A stretch of DNA of 64,000 nucleotides from Deminuibacter sp966424055. Its GTDB lineage: Bacteria > Bacteroidota > Bacteroidia > Chitinophagales > Chitinophagaceae. Positions 1 to 8,812 of the stretch are shown one piece after another (position 1 is the stretch's first letter; each line of letters starts with the position of its first letter). Below the pieces are notes generated by a model. It was not told where the DNA came from and ran no database searches. It was given only the letters and a program-made list of their open reading frames with translations. Made by a program: the position numbers and the translations under genes. The stretch spans positions 1-64,000 of the forward strand of contig CBJLMB010000029.1 in the NCBI GenBank assembly GCA_966424055.1, written 5' to 3'.

Positions 1-290
1 AGACACTCATAGCTCACCGCTATTAACTCACAGCTTCTCATCATTCTGCGTTTTCCGCGCATTTCGCGAGAGAATCGGTTGGCAGTCAGCAGTTGGCAGT
101 CAGACACTCATAGCTCACCGCTATTAACTCACAGCTTCTCATCATTCTGCGTTTTCGGTGCATTCCGCGAGGGAATCAGTTGGCAGTCAGCAGCCGGCAG
201 CCAGACACTCATAGCTCACCGCTATTGGCTCACAGCTTCTCATCATTCCGCGTTTTCCGCGCATTCCGCGAGACAAATCCCGCAGCCCGG
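1..290. repeat. 101-bp tandem repeat, about 2.9 copies
   Basis: The same unit begins at 1, 102 and 203 (each starts AGACACTCATAGCTCACCGC), giving a period of 101 bp. Copies 1 and 2 are nearly identical; copy 3 carries scattered substitutions and fades out around 290. Each unit carries direct sub-repeats of the type TTGGCAGTCAGCAG and a GCGTTTTCCGCGCATT-like segment. The array may continue to the left of the window. It fills the whole stretch before the end of the suf operon, and I see no convincing gene in it; the short open frames across it simply repeat the same peptide. Too regular and lacking unique spacers, so not CRISPR. Confidence 0.85.
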
Positions 291-327
291 TGTATAACCA
301 ATGATCACTGGCAAAAACAGCAGTTTA

Positions 328-639
328 TCAGAGATAGCCTAATTCCAGCTTGGCTTCTTCGCTCATCATGCTCTGGTCCCAGGGTGGGTCGAAAGTGAGG
401 TGAACATGTACTTCTTCTGCCTGGGTCTTGGATTTTATCTGTTGCTCTGCCTGGAAAATAATATCTCCAGCAACAGGACAGCCCGGAGCAGTGAGCGTCA
501 TGGTCACCTGTATGCCTTTTTCATTGATATCGATTTTATATACCAGTCCCAGGTCGTAAATATTTACCGGTATCTCCGGGTCGTACACTGTTTTCAGTGC
601 TTCGATAACCAGGTCGTATTGGGAAGTTGCATCGCTCAT
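328..639 (-). CDS. SUF-associated DUF59/MIP18-family protein (SufT/PaaD-like)
   Basis: This 103-residue protein is a single DUF59 (MIP18) domain. The family motif DPEIPVNIYDLGLVY is at about residues 20-34, and the conserved cysteine sits in APGCP (Cys54). Members of this family help mature or deliver Fe-S clusters to target proteins in the cytoplasm. It is the last gene of the suf operon, and its start codon overlaps the end of sufE by 4 bp, which implies translational coupling. The closest name would be SufT-like, but the exact role (carrier versus targeting factor) is inferred only from the family and the operon position. Confidence 0.88.
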   Translation of the reverse strand: MSDATSQYDLVIEALKTVYDPEIPVNIYDLGLVYKIDINEKGIQVTMTLTAPGCPVAGDIIFQAEQQIKSKTQAEEVHVHLTFDPPWDQSMMSEEAKLELGYL

Positions 640-1064
640 TTTGCTGTGGATGAAGTGATGAATTGAATAGCCAGCAGTTTTATCTGCTTCAGCATAGATG
701 CCAGGCCATTTGAACGGGTGGAAGAAAGATGGTTGCGCAGGCCTATCTGGTCAACAAAAAACAGGTCGGCCTGTGCAATGTCTTTTGCAGGCTGGCCATT
801 GAGGATGCGTACAACCATTGCAATCAGGCCCTTTGTGATCATGGCATCACTATCGGCCTGGAAATAAACGATCCCTTCTTTTTCTGTAGCGGCGAGCCAT
901 ACTTTCGACTGGCATCCTTTAATTAACCTGTCTTCGGTTTTCAGCGATTCATCCATGGGGGCCAGTTCATTCCCCAGCTGGATGATGTATTCGTATTTCT
1001 CCATCCAGTCGTTCATTACCTCGAATTCTTCTACCAGCTGGTATTGAATATCATTGATCGACAT
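636..1064 (-). CDS. sufE: SufE, sulfur acceptor for cysteine desulfurase
   Basis: SufE takes persulfide sulfur from the SufS desulfurase and passes it to the SufBCD scaffold. The 142-residue length is typical of the family. The catalytic cysteine is visible in LIKGCQSKVW (Cys51, the same number as in the Escherichia coli protein), preceded by the usual acidic helix and followed by the IGLRNHLSSTRSNGLASM segment. The gene starts 26 bp after sufS and overlaps the DUF59 gene by 4 bp, so it belongs to the same minus-strand operon. Confidence 0.95.
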   Translation of the reverse strand: MSINDIQYQLVEEFEVMNDWMEKYEYIIQLGNELAPMDESLKTEDRLIKGCQSKVWLAATEKEGIVYFQADSDAMITKGLIAMVVRILNGQPAKDIAQADLFFVDQIGLRNHLSSTRSNGLASMLKQIKLLAIQFITSSTAK

Positions 1065-1090
1065 AACAACTCCTCCCTGTTGATTTATAA

Positions 1091-2323
1091 TTAACGTAAA
1101 GCGGTGATCGCTCTTTTCAATGCCCGGATAAAAAGGTCAATTTCTTCCGTGGTATTGTAAAAAGCGAAAGATACCCTGGCGGTACCAGGCACTTTTAAAT
1201 GATTGATCAGCGGCTCGGTGCAATGCATGCCACTGCGCACGGCCACTCCCTGCGAATCGAGCAGGGTAGCAATATCTGCATGATGGGCATTTTTTACATT
1301 GAACGAGAACAGGCTGGCCATTTGTGCGGGCCTGGCCGCCAGCACTACTTCGGGCAACTGCTTTATTTGTTCCAGTGCATAATGCAGCAGGTGTTCTTCC
1401 TGCCGGTGAATAAAATCGAAACCCAGGTCGTTCAGGTAATCGATGGCGGCTGCCAGGCCAACGGCACCGGCTATATTGGGTGTCCCTGCTTCAAATTTAT
1501 AAGGCGGTACATTGAACGTGGTATGTTCAATACTTACTGTTTTGATCATGCTGCCACCACCCCTGAAAGGCGGCATTTTTTTCAGCCATTCTTCTTTTCC
1601 GTATAAAACACCGGTACCTGTTGGCCCCAGCATTTTATGGCCGGAGAAGGCAACAAACTCTGCATCCAGTTCCTGTACATCTATTGCAAAATGCGATACG
1701 GCCTGTGCCGCGTCAATAAGCACGGGGATGCCCCGCTCATGGGCTATACTGATGATTTCATGCACAGGGTTTACAGTACCCAGTGTGTTGGACACATAAG
1801 CTACCGCTACCATTTTGGTGCGGTCGTTCAGCAGGGCCTGGTAGGCATCCAGCTGCAGGTTGCCATCTGCATCGGCCGGTATGGCCTTCACCCTGGCGCC
1901 GCAGCGTTCTGCCACAATCTGCCAAGGTACAATATTAGAATGGTGTTCCAGTACCGAAACAATGATCTCATCGCCTTCCTTCAGCAGCTGGTTGCCGAAT
2001 GAATAGGCTACCAGGTTGATGCTGTCTGTTGTACCGGAAGTGAAAATAATTTCGGCGGAAGATTTTGCATTCAGCAGTTTGGCCACGGTATCCCTTGCCT
2101 GTTCGTACAGGTCGGTGGCTTTGGTGCTGAGTGTGTGCGCACCCCTGTGCACATTACTGTTGGCCTGGTAATAATAGTCGGTGATGGCCTGTATAACCTG
2201 CACAGGTTTCTGGCTGGTGGCTGCATTATCGAGGTACACCAGCGGGCGCCCGTTCACTTCTTCCTTCAGTATGGGAAAATCGGCACGAATGGTATCGACA
2301 GAAATGGTATTGATCGTTGCCAT
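1091..2323 (-). CDS. sufS: SufS, group II cysteine desulfurase
   Basis: A PLP-dependent enzyme that removes sulfur from L-cysteine to give alanine and an enzyme-bound persulfide for Fe-S cluster assembly. In the 410 residues I can see the PLP lysine in SGHKMLGPTGTG (Lys230), the aspartate in IDAAQ (Asp204), the LEHHSN histidines near 127-128 and the sulfur-carrying cysteine in RSGMHC (Cys368) with the short class II active-site loop. It lies 86 bp after sufD and 26 bp before sufE, in the SUF operon order usual for Bacteroidota. Confidence 0.96.
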   Translation of the reverse strand: MATINTISVDTIRADFPILKEEVNGRPLVYLDNAATSQKPVQVIQAITDYYYQANSNVHRGAHTLSTKATDLYEQARDTVAKLLNAKSSAEIIFTSGTTDSINLVAYSFGNQLLKEGDEIIVSVLEHHSNIVPWQIVAERCGARVKAIPADADGNLQLDAYQALLNDRTKMVAVAYVSNTLGTVNPVHEIISIAHERGIPVLIDAAQAVSHFAIDVQELDAEFVAFSGHKMLGPTGTGVLYGKEEWLKKMPPFRGGGSMIKTVSIEHTTFNVPPYKFEAGTPNIAGAVGLAAAIDYLNDLGFDFIHRQEEHLLHYALEQIKQLPEVVLAARPAQMASLFSFNVKNAHHADIATLLDSQGVAVRSGMHCTEPLINHLKVPGTARVSFAFYNTTEEIDLFIRALKRAITALR

Positions 2324-2409
2324 AGTATTACAATTTATAGGGCTAACGTTAAATCGTGTTCCGGCATTTATGGAATACCTGTTCCGTATCCAACATTCAG
2401 CCTTTGAGT

Positions 2410-3729
2410 TTATGTGTATAAACTGTCCAGGGCCTGCTGTACCAATGCGCTTATGTAGGCATGGATATCTTCCTGTTCAATGGTATCCACTACTTCATTG
2501 ATAAAAGCATGGGAAAGCAATTTGGTGGCCAGTTCCTGGTTCAGTCCTCTTGCCTGCAGGTAAAACAATTGCTGATCACTCATTCTGCCCAGTGCAGAGC
2601 CATGGGTGCAGCGTACATCATCGGCAAATATTTCGAGCTGTGGTTTTGAATTGATCACGGCATGTTCACCCAGCGGCAGGTTGGCATTTTTCTGGAATGC
2701 ATTGGTTTTTTGTGCATCGGTATGCACATAAATGCGGCCATTGAAAGTGCCGGTGCCTTTGTCGGCGATAACACCTTTATACAGCTGGTTGCTGGTACCG
2801 TTGGGAAACAGGTGGTTGATGCCTGTGCTGTTATCGATCACCTGTTCAGGGGCAACCATGTACAGGCCATGCATATCGGTATGTGTATGTGTGCCATTCA
2901 GCGCAATATCCAGGTTGTTACGGATGAATTTTGCATAAGGCAGCGATACTACATGATTTTTATAATCTGACTGCTGGGCCTGCTCTATAATTTCGCTTTG
3001 AATAAGCTGTGTGGCGGCATTCAGCTGCTGTAGCTTGAAATGATCAAGTACAGCGCCCTGCTCAAGCCTTGTTTCAGCAACATGGTTCACCACTATGTTC
3101 TCACAATCCGCCGCGCTGATAAAGCTTTCAACAACAGTTACCTGTGCCTGGCTGTTCAGTTTTACCTGCAGCCTGGTTTGCAGAAAGCTGTTCTGTAAAC
3201 CGGTATAATAATGTATTATGTGAACAGGGATGGCCTGCTGGTAACGGGCTTTTACTTCCAGCTGTATTCCGTTTTGAAACAGGGCCCTGTTTACCAGCGA
3301 AAAAGGTTTGTCTATTGCTTTTTGCAATGTTTCATTGCCGTTAATGCTTTCAGGTGTGAACAGGAAATCACGCACTGCAGCAATCTGCAGTTCATCCTGC
3401 CTGCTGCCTGCAGGGTATTGTATAGTATGCAGTTTGCCGTTAATAGCCATTACGGTGATCCATTCTACCGGTGCTTTGAGCCTGGTAAGTATGGCCGCTG
3501 TACGGTCGGTTGTTTCAACAACAGCCGAAACAGGTATTTGCAGTGCATCATTCAGCACCCCGTTTACATTGGTATATTTCCATTGCTCCTGCCTGATGGT
3601 GGGAAAGCCCTGTTCTTTGAACCGGTGAAAGGCCTCTTCCCGTTCCTGCAGCAGGGTATCGTTCTGCTGGCCCTGTTGTGCCTGGAGCAGTTCTGCTAAA
3701 TTATTTTCCAGTATTTCTGTTTGCAACAT
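2410..3729 (-). CDS. sufD: SufD, Fe-S assembly scaffold subunit
   Basis: SufD pairs with SufB in the SufBC2D scaffold on which clusters are built in the cytoplasm. The 439-residue protein has a variable helical N-terminus followed by the right-handed beta-helix core shared with SufB. The C-terminal family signature is visible around DDVRCTHGSALGRM, ending in a helical tail (LLSHAFINEV). A 91-bp spacer separates it from sufC, which is longer than most gaps in this operon, but no hairpin was found there. The assignment rests on the C-terminal signature plus its position after sufC. Confidence 0.94.
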   Translation of the reverse strand: MLQTEILENNLAELLQAQQGQQNDTLLQEREEAFHRFKEQGFPTIRQEQWKYTNVNGVLNDALQIPVSAVVETTDRTAAILTRLKAPVEWITVMAINGKLHTIQYPAGSRQDELQIAAVRDFLFTPESINGNETLQKAIDKPFSLVNRALFQNGIQLEVKARYQQAIPVHIIHYYTGLQNSFLQTRLQVKLNSQAQVTVVESFISAADCENIVVNHVAETRLEQGAVLDHFKLQQLNAATQLIQSEIIEQAQQSDYKNHVVSLPYAKFIRNNLDIALNGTHTHTDMHGLYMVAPEQVIDNSTGINHLFPNGTSNQLYKGVIADKGTGTFNGRIYVHTDAQKTNAFQKNANLPLGEHAVINSKPQLEIFADDVRCTHGSALGRMSDQQLFYLQARGLNQELATKLLSHAFINEVVDTIEQEDIHAYISALVQQALDSLYT

Positions 3730-3820
3730 TGTCCTCTTCCTTTTTACTAAAAAATCGACCCGTTTGCTTTTAAGGTGTAGGCGATCATATAGACCGGCCC
3801 TGTTCCCGCTGATCTATTCA

Positions 3821-4591
3821 CTAAGATTGTACGGGCTCTTTTGTATGAGCCATCTCTTTCACCCAGTCGTATCCTTTTTCTTCCAGTTCCAGGGCCAGTT
3901 CTTTATTGCCGGTCAAAATGATTTTGCCATCGTATAATACATGTACAAAGTCGGGGACAATATAATCCAGCAGGCGCTGGTAGTGGGTAATAAGGATAAA
4001 AGCATTATCGTTGCTGCGCAGCCTGTTTACACCATTTGCAATAATGCGCAACGCATCAATATCCAGTCCTGAATCGGTTTCATCCAGTATAGCCAGTTTG
4101 GGTTCAAACATGGCCAGCTGGAAGATCTCATTTTTCTTTTTCTCACCACCGGAGAAGCCGGTATTGAGCGATCTTCTTAAGAACTGGTCATCCAGTTCTA
4201 CCAGTTTTTGCTTTTGTTTTACCAATGAAAGAAATTCACCTGCCTGCAATGCGGGCTGATGACGGTAAGTACGTATTTCGTTCATGGCTGTTTTCAAAAA
4301 CTGCATATTGGACACACCGGGTATTTCCACCGGGTACTGAAAGGCCAGGAACAAACCTTCTTTGGCTCTTTCATCGGGTGATAAACCCAGTAGATCTTTT
4401 CCTTCAAACAATACTTCGCCGCCGCTTACTTCATATTCGGGCTTACCTGACAGCACAGAGGCAAGAGAGCTTTTGCCGGAACCATTGGGTCCCATAATGG
4501 CATGTATTTCACCAGGATTCACCTGCAGGTTAATGCCTTTTAAAATTTCTTTCTCTTCAATGCCTGCGAATAAATTCTTAATCGTTAACAT
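3821..4591 (-). CDS. sufC: SufC, ABC-type ATPase of the SUF scaffold
   Basis: A cytoplasmic ATPase that binds SufB and SufD and drives the conformational change needed for cluster assembly. Numbered from the chosen start: Walker A GPNGSGKS (34-41), Q-loop FQYP (Gln85), signature SGGEKK (147-152), Walker B LAILDE (166-171) and the H-loop histidine in LITHYQ (His203). I chose the ATG at 4591, which gives the typical SufC opening MLTIKNL and 256 residues. An in-frame ATG nine codons upstream (4618) would overlap sufB by 11 bp and adds residues not seen in the family. Confidence 0.95.
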   Translation of the reverse strand: MLTIKNLFAGIEEKEILKGINLQVNPGEIHAIMGPNGSGKSSLASVLSGKPEYEVSGGEVLFEGKDLLGLSPDERAKEGLFLAFQYPVEIPGVSNMQFLKTAMNEIRTYRHQPALQAGEFLSLVKQKQKLVELDDQFLRRSLNTGFSGGEKKKNEIFQLAMFEPKLAILDETDSGLDIDALRIIANGVNRLRSNDNAFILITHYQRLLDYIVPDFVHVLYDGKIILTGNKELALELEEKGYDWVKEMAHTKEPVQS

Positions 4592-4607
4592 AATAGTATA
4601 CTCGTTT

Positions 4608-6059
4608 TTATCCCACACTACCTTCTAAAGTAATGGCTAATAATTTTTGGGCTTCTACTGCAAATTCCATGGGCAGTTTTTCCAGCACTTCTTTTACATA
4701 ACCGTTTACGATCATGCCTACGGCTTTCTCTGTATCGATGCCGCGCTGGTTGAGGTAAAAGATCTGGTCTTCACCTATTTTGGATGTTGTTGCTTCGTGT
4801 TCTACCTGTGCCGTATTGTTTTTCGATTCGATATACGGGAAGGTATGGGCACCACAGCGGTTGCCTATGAGCAGGGAATCGCACTGGGTATAGTTGCGTG
4901 CGTTGGCTGCCCTGGGGCCTACCTGTACCAGTCCGCGGTAACTGTTATTGGCTTCTCCCGCGGAGATCCCTTTTGAAATGATACGGCTTTTGCTGTTTTT
5001 GCCTATATGGTACATTTTGGTACCGGTATCGGCGATCTGTTTATTGCGGGTCACCGCAACAGAATAAAACTCGCCATTGGTATAATCGCCTTTCAGGATA
5101 ACACTGGGGTATTTCCAGGTGATCGCAGAACCGGTTTCCACCTGTGTCCAGGATATTTTGGAATGATTGCCCAGGCATATACCACGCTTGGTAACAAAAT
5201 TATAAATACCGCCTTTGCCTTCCTTATCGCCGGGATACCAGTTTTGAACAGTGGAATATTTGATCTCTGCATTTTCCAGTGCCACCAGTTCTACCACGGC
5301 GGCATGCAGCTGGTTTTCGTCACGCTGCGGTGCAGTACAACCTTCGAGATAGCTGACATAGCTGTTTTTATCAGCGATGATCAGGGTGCGTTCAAACTGT
5401 CCGGTATTGCGGGCATTGATACGGAAATAAGTAGACAGCTCCATCGGGCATCTTACGCCTTCGGGGATGTATACAAAAGAACCGTCGGAAAAAACAGCCG
5501 AATTCAGTGAGGCAAAAATATTATCTGAATAAGGCACCACTGTGCCCAGGTATTTCTTTACAATATCAGGGTGGTGTTTCACCGCTTCCCCGAAGGAGCA
5601 GAAGATAATTCCCAGTTTGCTCAGCTCTTCCCTGAACGTGGTTGCCACTGATACGCTGTCGAACACCGCATCTACCGCCACGCCGGCCAGTACTTTTTGT
5701 TCAGAAAGAGGGATGCCCAGTTTTTCGAATGTTTTCAGCAGCTCGGGATCTACCTCATCGAGGCTTTTATAAGATTGTTTTTTGGGCGCTGCATAATAGG
5801 AAATGCTTTGAAAATCTATTTCCGGCAAATCGAAGTTCTGCCAGTGGGGCATCTGCTGTTTCTGAAAAGCCCTGAAGGCTTTCAGGCGCCAGTCAAGCAG
5901 CCACTGCGGTTCTTCTTTTTTGGCGGAGATAAAAGCGATCACTTCTTCGTTCAAGCCAACCGGGGCGAATTCCATATCAATATCGGTGGTAAAGCCGTAT
6001 TCATAATCGCCCGTGGTCACTTTCTCCAGAATGTCTATATCGTTCGAATTGTTGCTCAT
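4608..6059 (-). CDS. sufB: SufB, Fe-S assembly scaffold subunit
   Basis: The core scaffold protein of the SUF system, which receives sulfur from SufE and builds the cluster with SufC and SufD. At 483 residues it has the normal length. Family signatures include YIPEGVRCPMELSTYFRIN, the EGCTAPQ segment followed by LHAAVVELVALENAEIKYSTVQNWYPGD, and the C-terminal EHEATTSKIGEDQIFYLNQRGI. It starts 27 bp after sufA and ends 16 bp before the sufC start chosen here, so translation is probably coupled or nearly so. Confidence 0.97.
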   Translation of the reverse strand: MSNNSNDIDILEKVTTGDYEYGFTTDIDMEFAPVGLNEEVIAFISAKKEEPQWLLDWRLKAFRAFQKQQMPHWQNFDLPEIDFQSISYYAAPKKQSYKSLDEVDPELLKTFEKLGIPLSEQKVLAGVAVDAVFDSVSVATTFREELSKLGIIFCSFGEAVKHHPDIVKKYLGTVVPYSDNIFASLNSAVFSDGSFVYIPEGVRCPMELSTYFRINARNTGQFERTLIIADKNSYVSYLEGCTAPQRDENQLHAAVVELVALENAEIKYSTVQNWYPGDKEGKGGIYNFVTKRGICLGNHSKISWTQVETGSAITWKYPSVILKGDYTNGEFYSVAVTRNKQIADTGTKMYHIGKNSKSRIISKGISAGEANNSYRGLVQVGPRAANARNYTQCDSLLIGNRCGAHTFPYIESKNNTAQVEHEATTSKIGEDQIFYLNQRGIDTEKAVGMIVNGYVKEVLEKLPMEFAVEAQKLLAITLEGSVG

Positions 6060-6086
6060 AACTGTCTAAAAATAATATTGTGCTTC

Positions 6087-6413
6087 TTATACGGCAAAGC
6101 TTTCGCCGCAGCTGCAGGTACGGGATGCATTGGGATTATTAAAAACAAGTCCTTTGCCATTGAGGCCGCCTGTATAATCCAGTTCTGTTCCGTACAAATA
6201 TAAAAGGCTCATCCTGTCTACCACTACCTTAATGCCATTGTTTTCGTACACTTCATCATTTTCTTTCAGCTGTGTATCAAACTGCATTTTATATTCCAGT
6301 CCTGAACAGCCGCCGCCTTTAACACCAACCCGCAAAAAAGCATCTTCTGGTTCATTTTGTTCGAGCATAAGGTTGGTGATGTATTCCTTTGCTTTTGAAG
6401 AAACTGTGATCAT
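6087..6413 (-). CDS. sufA: SufA/IscA-type Fe-S carrier (HesB family)
   Basis: An A-type carrier that shuttles a cluster from the scaffold to client proteins. The 108-residue protein carries the three ligand cysteines of the family: one in GGGCSGLEY (Cys36) and two in the C-terminal CSCGESF tail (Cys100, Cys102). It is the first gene of the minus-strand suf operon, facing the divergent sufR-like regulator across a 244-bp intergenic region. SufA and IscA cannot be separated by sequence alone; the SUF context favours SufA. Confidence 0.93.
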   Translation of the reverse strand: MITVSSKAKEYITNLMLEQNEPEDAFLRVGVKGGGCSGLEYKMQFDTQLKENDEVYENNGIKVVVDRMSLLYLYGTELDYTGGLNGKGLVFNNPNASRTCSCGESFAV

Positions 6414-6682
6414 ATAAAATTGTTTAATTCAATCAATTATTCAGTATCCCCTTGCTTTTTGATAACCCTTCGGTTGATTGCTTGTTTGAAATGCCAGAGA
6501 AGTGCCTGGGGCCTGGTAATATGGCTGCAAAAATACCGATCCTGCGCCGTTAATCCCTATTTAATCCTTACACTTCAAACCCCAATCCGTTCAGCTGGAG
6601 GATATTTTTTTCTTTTTCACCACAAAAATAAGATATTTGTATTAAATAAGTAATTGCTTGGAAAAATATAAATCTTATTTTT
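6414..6682. promoter_or_regulatory. Divergent suf/sufR control region with inverted repeat
   Basis: This 244-bp gap and the first codons of the regulator must hold the promoters of both the suf operon and the divergent regulator. A perfect 11-bp inverted repeat, AAAAATAAGAT at 6624-6634 and its complement at 6672-6682, brackets the TTG start of the regulator with a 37-bp spacer; the two arms could be operator half-sites. On the minus strand two TATTTTTG boxes (6528-6535 and 6623-6630) fit the Bacteroidota TAnnTTTG promoter element, but I found no well-spaced partner TTTG. The inverted repeat is seen; its use as operator is inferred. Confidence 0.4.
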
Positions 6683-7299
6683 CATCCTCGCTTGACCGGT
6701 TTTTATACCTTTTAAAGAAGGCCGGGCCATTGCCTGCTGCGCAGATTGCGCAGGAATTGGGTATAACGGCCGAAGGGGCCCGTTTCCAGTTGCAGAAGCT
6801 GGCAGAAGAGGGACTGGTGCAGCCTGTTGCTGAAAACAAAGGGGTAGGCCGGCCGGTACAGATATGGCAACTGACAGGTAAAGGTAATGCACGGTTTCCC
6901 GATGCGCATGCTGAATTATCGCAGCACCTGATAGAGGCGGTTAAATCGCTGCTGGGCGAACAGGTATTGAACGACCTTATCAGCCGCCGCGAAGTGATGG
7001 TACGCGAAAAATACCAGCAGGCTGTAGCGCCGCTGGCCACACTACAGGAAAAAATTGCTGCAGTAGCGGTGTTGCGCAGCAGTGAAGGGTATATTGCCGA
7101 ATATGAAAAAGATGGAGATGATTTTTTGCTTGTAGAAAATCATTGCCCCATTTGTGCCGCCGCCGCGAGCTGCGAAAAAATATGCACTTCAGAGCTGGAT
7201 ACATTAAGGGAAGTGCTGGGGGAGGATACCCGGGTAGAACGCCAGGAGCATATGGTGAAAGGAGACAGGAGATGCGTTTACAGGATAACCGGGGCATAA
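6658..7299 (+). CDS. SufR-like HTH regulator (COG2345, ArsR-related) with cysteine cluster
   Basis: Probably a repressor that senses Fe-S status and controls the adjacent suf operon. Residues about 12-75 form a winged helix (AAQIAQELGITAEGARFQLQKLAEEGLV, then GVGRPVQIWQLT). The C-terminal half carries cysteines at 163, 166, 172, 176 (NHCPIC, SCEKIC) and 206 (RRCVYRI), the arrangement of the SufR/COG2345 family, in which some of these bind a cluster. The only usable start is TTG at 6658, because a TAA lies five codons upstream in frame and the next methionine is past the HTH. A hairpin follows the stop. SufR is best studied in cyanobacteria, so function here is inferred. Confidence 0.8.
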   Translation: MEKYKSYFSSSLDRFLYLLKKAGPLPAAQIAQELGITAEGARFQLQKLAEEGLVQPVAENKGVGRPVQIWQLTGKGNARFPDAHAELSQHLIEAVKSLLGEQVLNDLISRREVMVREKYQQAVAPLATLQEKIAAVAVLRSSEGYIAEYEKDGDDFLLVENHCPICAAAASCEKICTSELDTLREVLGEDTRVERQEHMVKGDRRCVYRITGA

Positions 7300-7314
7300 C
7301 CCGGCTGATCTCAT

Positions 7315-7351
7315 AAAAAAACTGGGGCATTCCAAAAGAGTGCCCCAGTTT
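7315..7351 (+). terminator. Hairpin terminator after the sufR-like gene
   Basis: A perfect 11-bp stem pairs 7319-7329 with 7341-7351 (AACTGGGGCA and its complement) around an 11-nt loop. It follows the regulator stop codon by about 20 bp. An A-run leads into the stem, but only three T residues follow it on the plus strand, so termination in this direction may be partial. Confidence 0.6.
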
Positions 7352-7396
7352 CGCGTATAAATAATTATTTAACCGAAAACAATATTGTTTAACAAT

Positions 7397-7426
7397 TTTG
7401 TTGAATTTTGCCGGAAATTAGGTTTT
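7397..7426 (+). promoter_or_regulatory. Possible promoter of the inositol-lipid operon
   Basis: A TTTG at 7397-7400 and a TAGGTTTT at 7419-7426, 18 nt apart, resemble the Bacteroidota -33 TTTG / -7 TAnnTTTG pair. This would start transcription about 50 nt before the chosen ATG at 7484. The match in the second box is imperfect (last base T, not G), so this is a weak call. Confidence 0.3.
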
Positions 7427-7483
7427 ATTTCAGGAAATCAAAGGCGTAGTTTTAATAATTTCATGATCCAAAAACAAACATAC

Positions 7484-8812
7484 ATGAAAAGTCAAATTGA
7501 AAAGGCTGAAGGACGATTGGGGATCTTGACGCCCGGTATGGGAGCCGTAGCTACTACTTTTATGGCTGGTGTAATAGCTGTAAACAAAGGGCTGGCAAAA
7601 CCCATTGGGTCGTTAACACAGATGGGAAATATCCGCTTAGGCAAAAGAACAGAAAACCGGTACCCTTTGATCAAAGATTTTGTACCACTGGCCAATTTAA
7701 GCGATATCGTTTTTGGTGGATGGGATGTATATGAAGACAATGTATACGAGGCCGCCGCTCATGCCAGGGTGCTGGAACCGGCACTGCTGCAGGCTATCAA
7801 GCCGGAGCTGGAGCAGATTAAACCGATGAAAGCCGTATTTGACAAAACTTTCGTGAAAAACCTGGATGGTAAATACATTAAAACCGGTGCCACCAAATAC
7901 GACCTGGCCAAACAGGTAATGGATGATATTGAGAATTTCAAAGATGCTAACGACCTGAACCGCGTGGTAATGGTATGGTGCGGCTCTACCGAAATATTCT
8001 TTGAAGCTACAGCTGTGCATCAAAGCCTGGAAAGCTTTGAAGCTGGACTGAAAAATAACGATCCCGATATTTCTCCCAGCATGATCTATGCCTATGCAGC
8101 CCTCAAGCTGGGTGTACCTTTTGCCAATGGCGCGCCCAATTTAACCTGCGATATACCCGCATTGGTTGAACTGGCAAAAGAAACCGGTACGCCTATTGCC
8201 GGTAAAGATTTTAAAACAGGGCAAACACTGATGAAAACCATACTGGCTCCCGGTTTGCAGGCAAGGGCATTGGGTGTGCATGGCTGGTTTTCAACCAATA
8301 TACTGGGTAACAGGGATGGACTGGTACTGGACGACCCGGATAATTTCAAAACCAAAGAAGTATCTAAACTGGGTGTACTGGAAGATATTTTCAAACCCGA
8401 TACCAATCCTGATCTGTACGGCGATATTTATCACAAAGTGCGTATCAACTATTATCCTCCGCATGGCGATAATAAAGAGAGCTGGGATAATATTGACATT
8501 TTCGGCTGGCTGGGATACCAGATGCAGATTAAAGTGAATTTCCTTTGCCGCGATTCTATTCTGGCAGCGCCTATTGTACTGGACCTGGCATTGTTTATCG
8601 ATCTGGCTAAACGTGCAGGAATGAGTGGTATCCAGGAATGGCTTTCCTTCTACCTGAAATCGCCCCAAACCGCACCAGGCCTGCGTCCTGAGCATGATAT
8701 TTTCAAACAGCTGATCAAACTGCAGAATACACTTCGTCATATGATGGGTGAAGATCTGATCACGCACCTGGGATTGGATTACTACCAGGACCTGGTTGAG
8801 GTATTATCATGA
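7484..8812 (+). CDS. Inositol-3-phosphate synthase (MIPS)
   Basis: Converts glucose-6-phosphate to 1L-myo-inositol-3-phosphate using bound NAD, the first step of inositol lipid synthesis. The N-terminal Rossmann motif reads LGILTPGMGAVATT (13-25), followed by SDIVFGGWDVYEDN (73-86). The catalytic part has FANGAPNLTCDIP, the lysine-rich GKDFKTGQTLMKT and NILGNRDG. I start at ATG 7484 (442 residues) because the family begins just before the Rossmann strand; ATGs at 7463 and 7385 are in frame but add a poorly conserved extension. The gene overlaps the next one by 4 bp and opens the operon. It matches the MIPS gene of the inositol-lipid cluster described in Bacteroides thetaiotaomicron. Confidence 0.93.
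   Translation: MKSQIEKAEGRLGILTPGMGAVATTFMAGVIAVNKGLAKPIGSLTQMGNIRLGKRTENRYPLIKDFVPLANLSDIVFGGWDVYEDNVYEAAAHARVLEPALLQAIKPELEQIKPMKAVFDKTFVKNLDGKYIKTGATKYDLAKQVMDDIENFKDANDLNRVVMVWCGSTEIFFEATAVHQSLESFEAGLKNNDPDISPSMIYAYAALKLGVPFANGAPNLTCDIPALVELAKETGTPIAGKDFKTGQTLMKTILAPGLQARALGVHGWFSTNILGNRDGLVLDDPDNFKTKEVSKLGVLEDIFKPDTNPDLYGDIYHKVRINYYPPHGDNKESWDNIDIFGWLGYQMQIKVNFLCRDSILAAPIVLDLALFIDLAKRAGMSGIQEWLSFYLKSPQTAPGLRPEHDIFKQLIKLQNTLRHMMGEDLITHLGLDYYQDLVEVLS

Noticed and set aside
1..290. Tandem array as a CRISPR locus
   Set aside because: The whole 101-bp unit repeats with no unique spacers, and no cas genes are present.
7385..7483. Upstream extension of the inositol-3-phosphate synthase
   Set aside because: The extra 33 residues precede the Rossmann fold, do not look like the family, and would include the likely promoter boxes.
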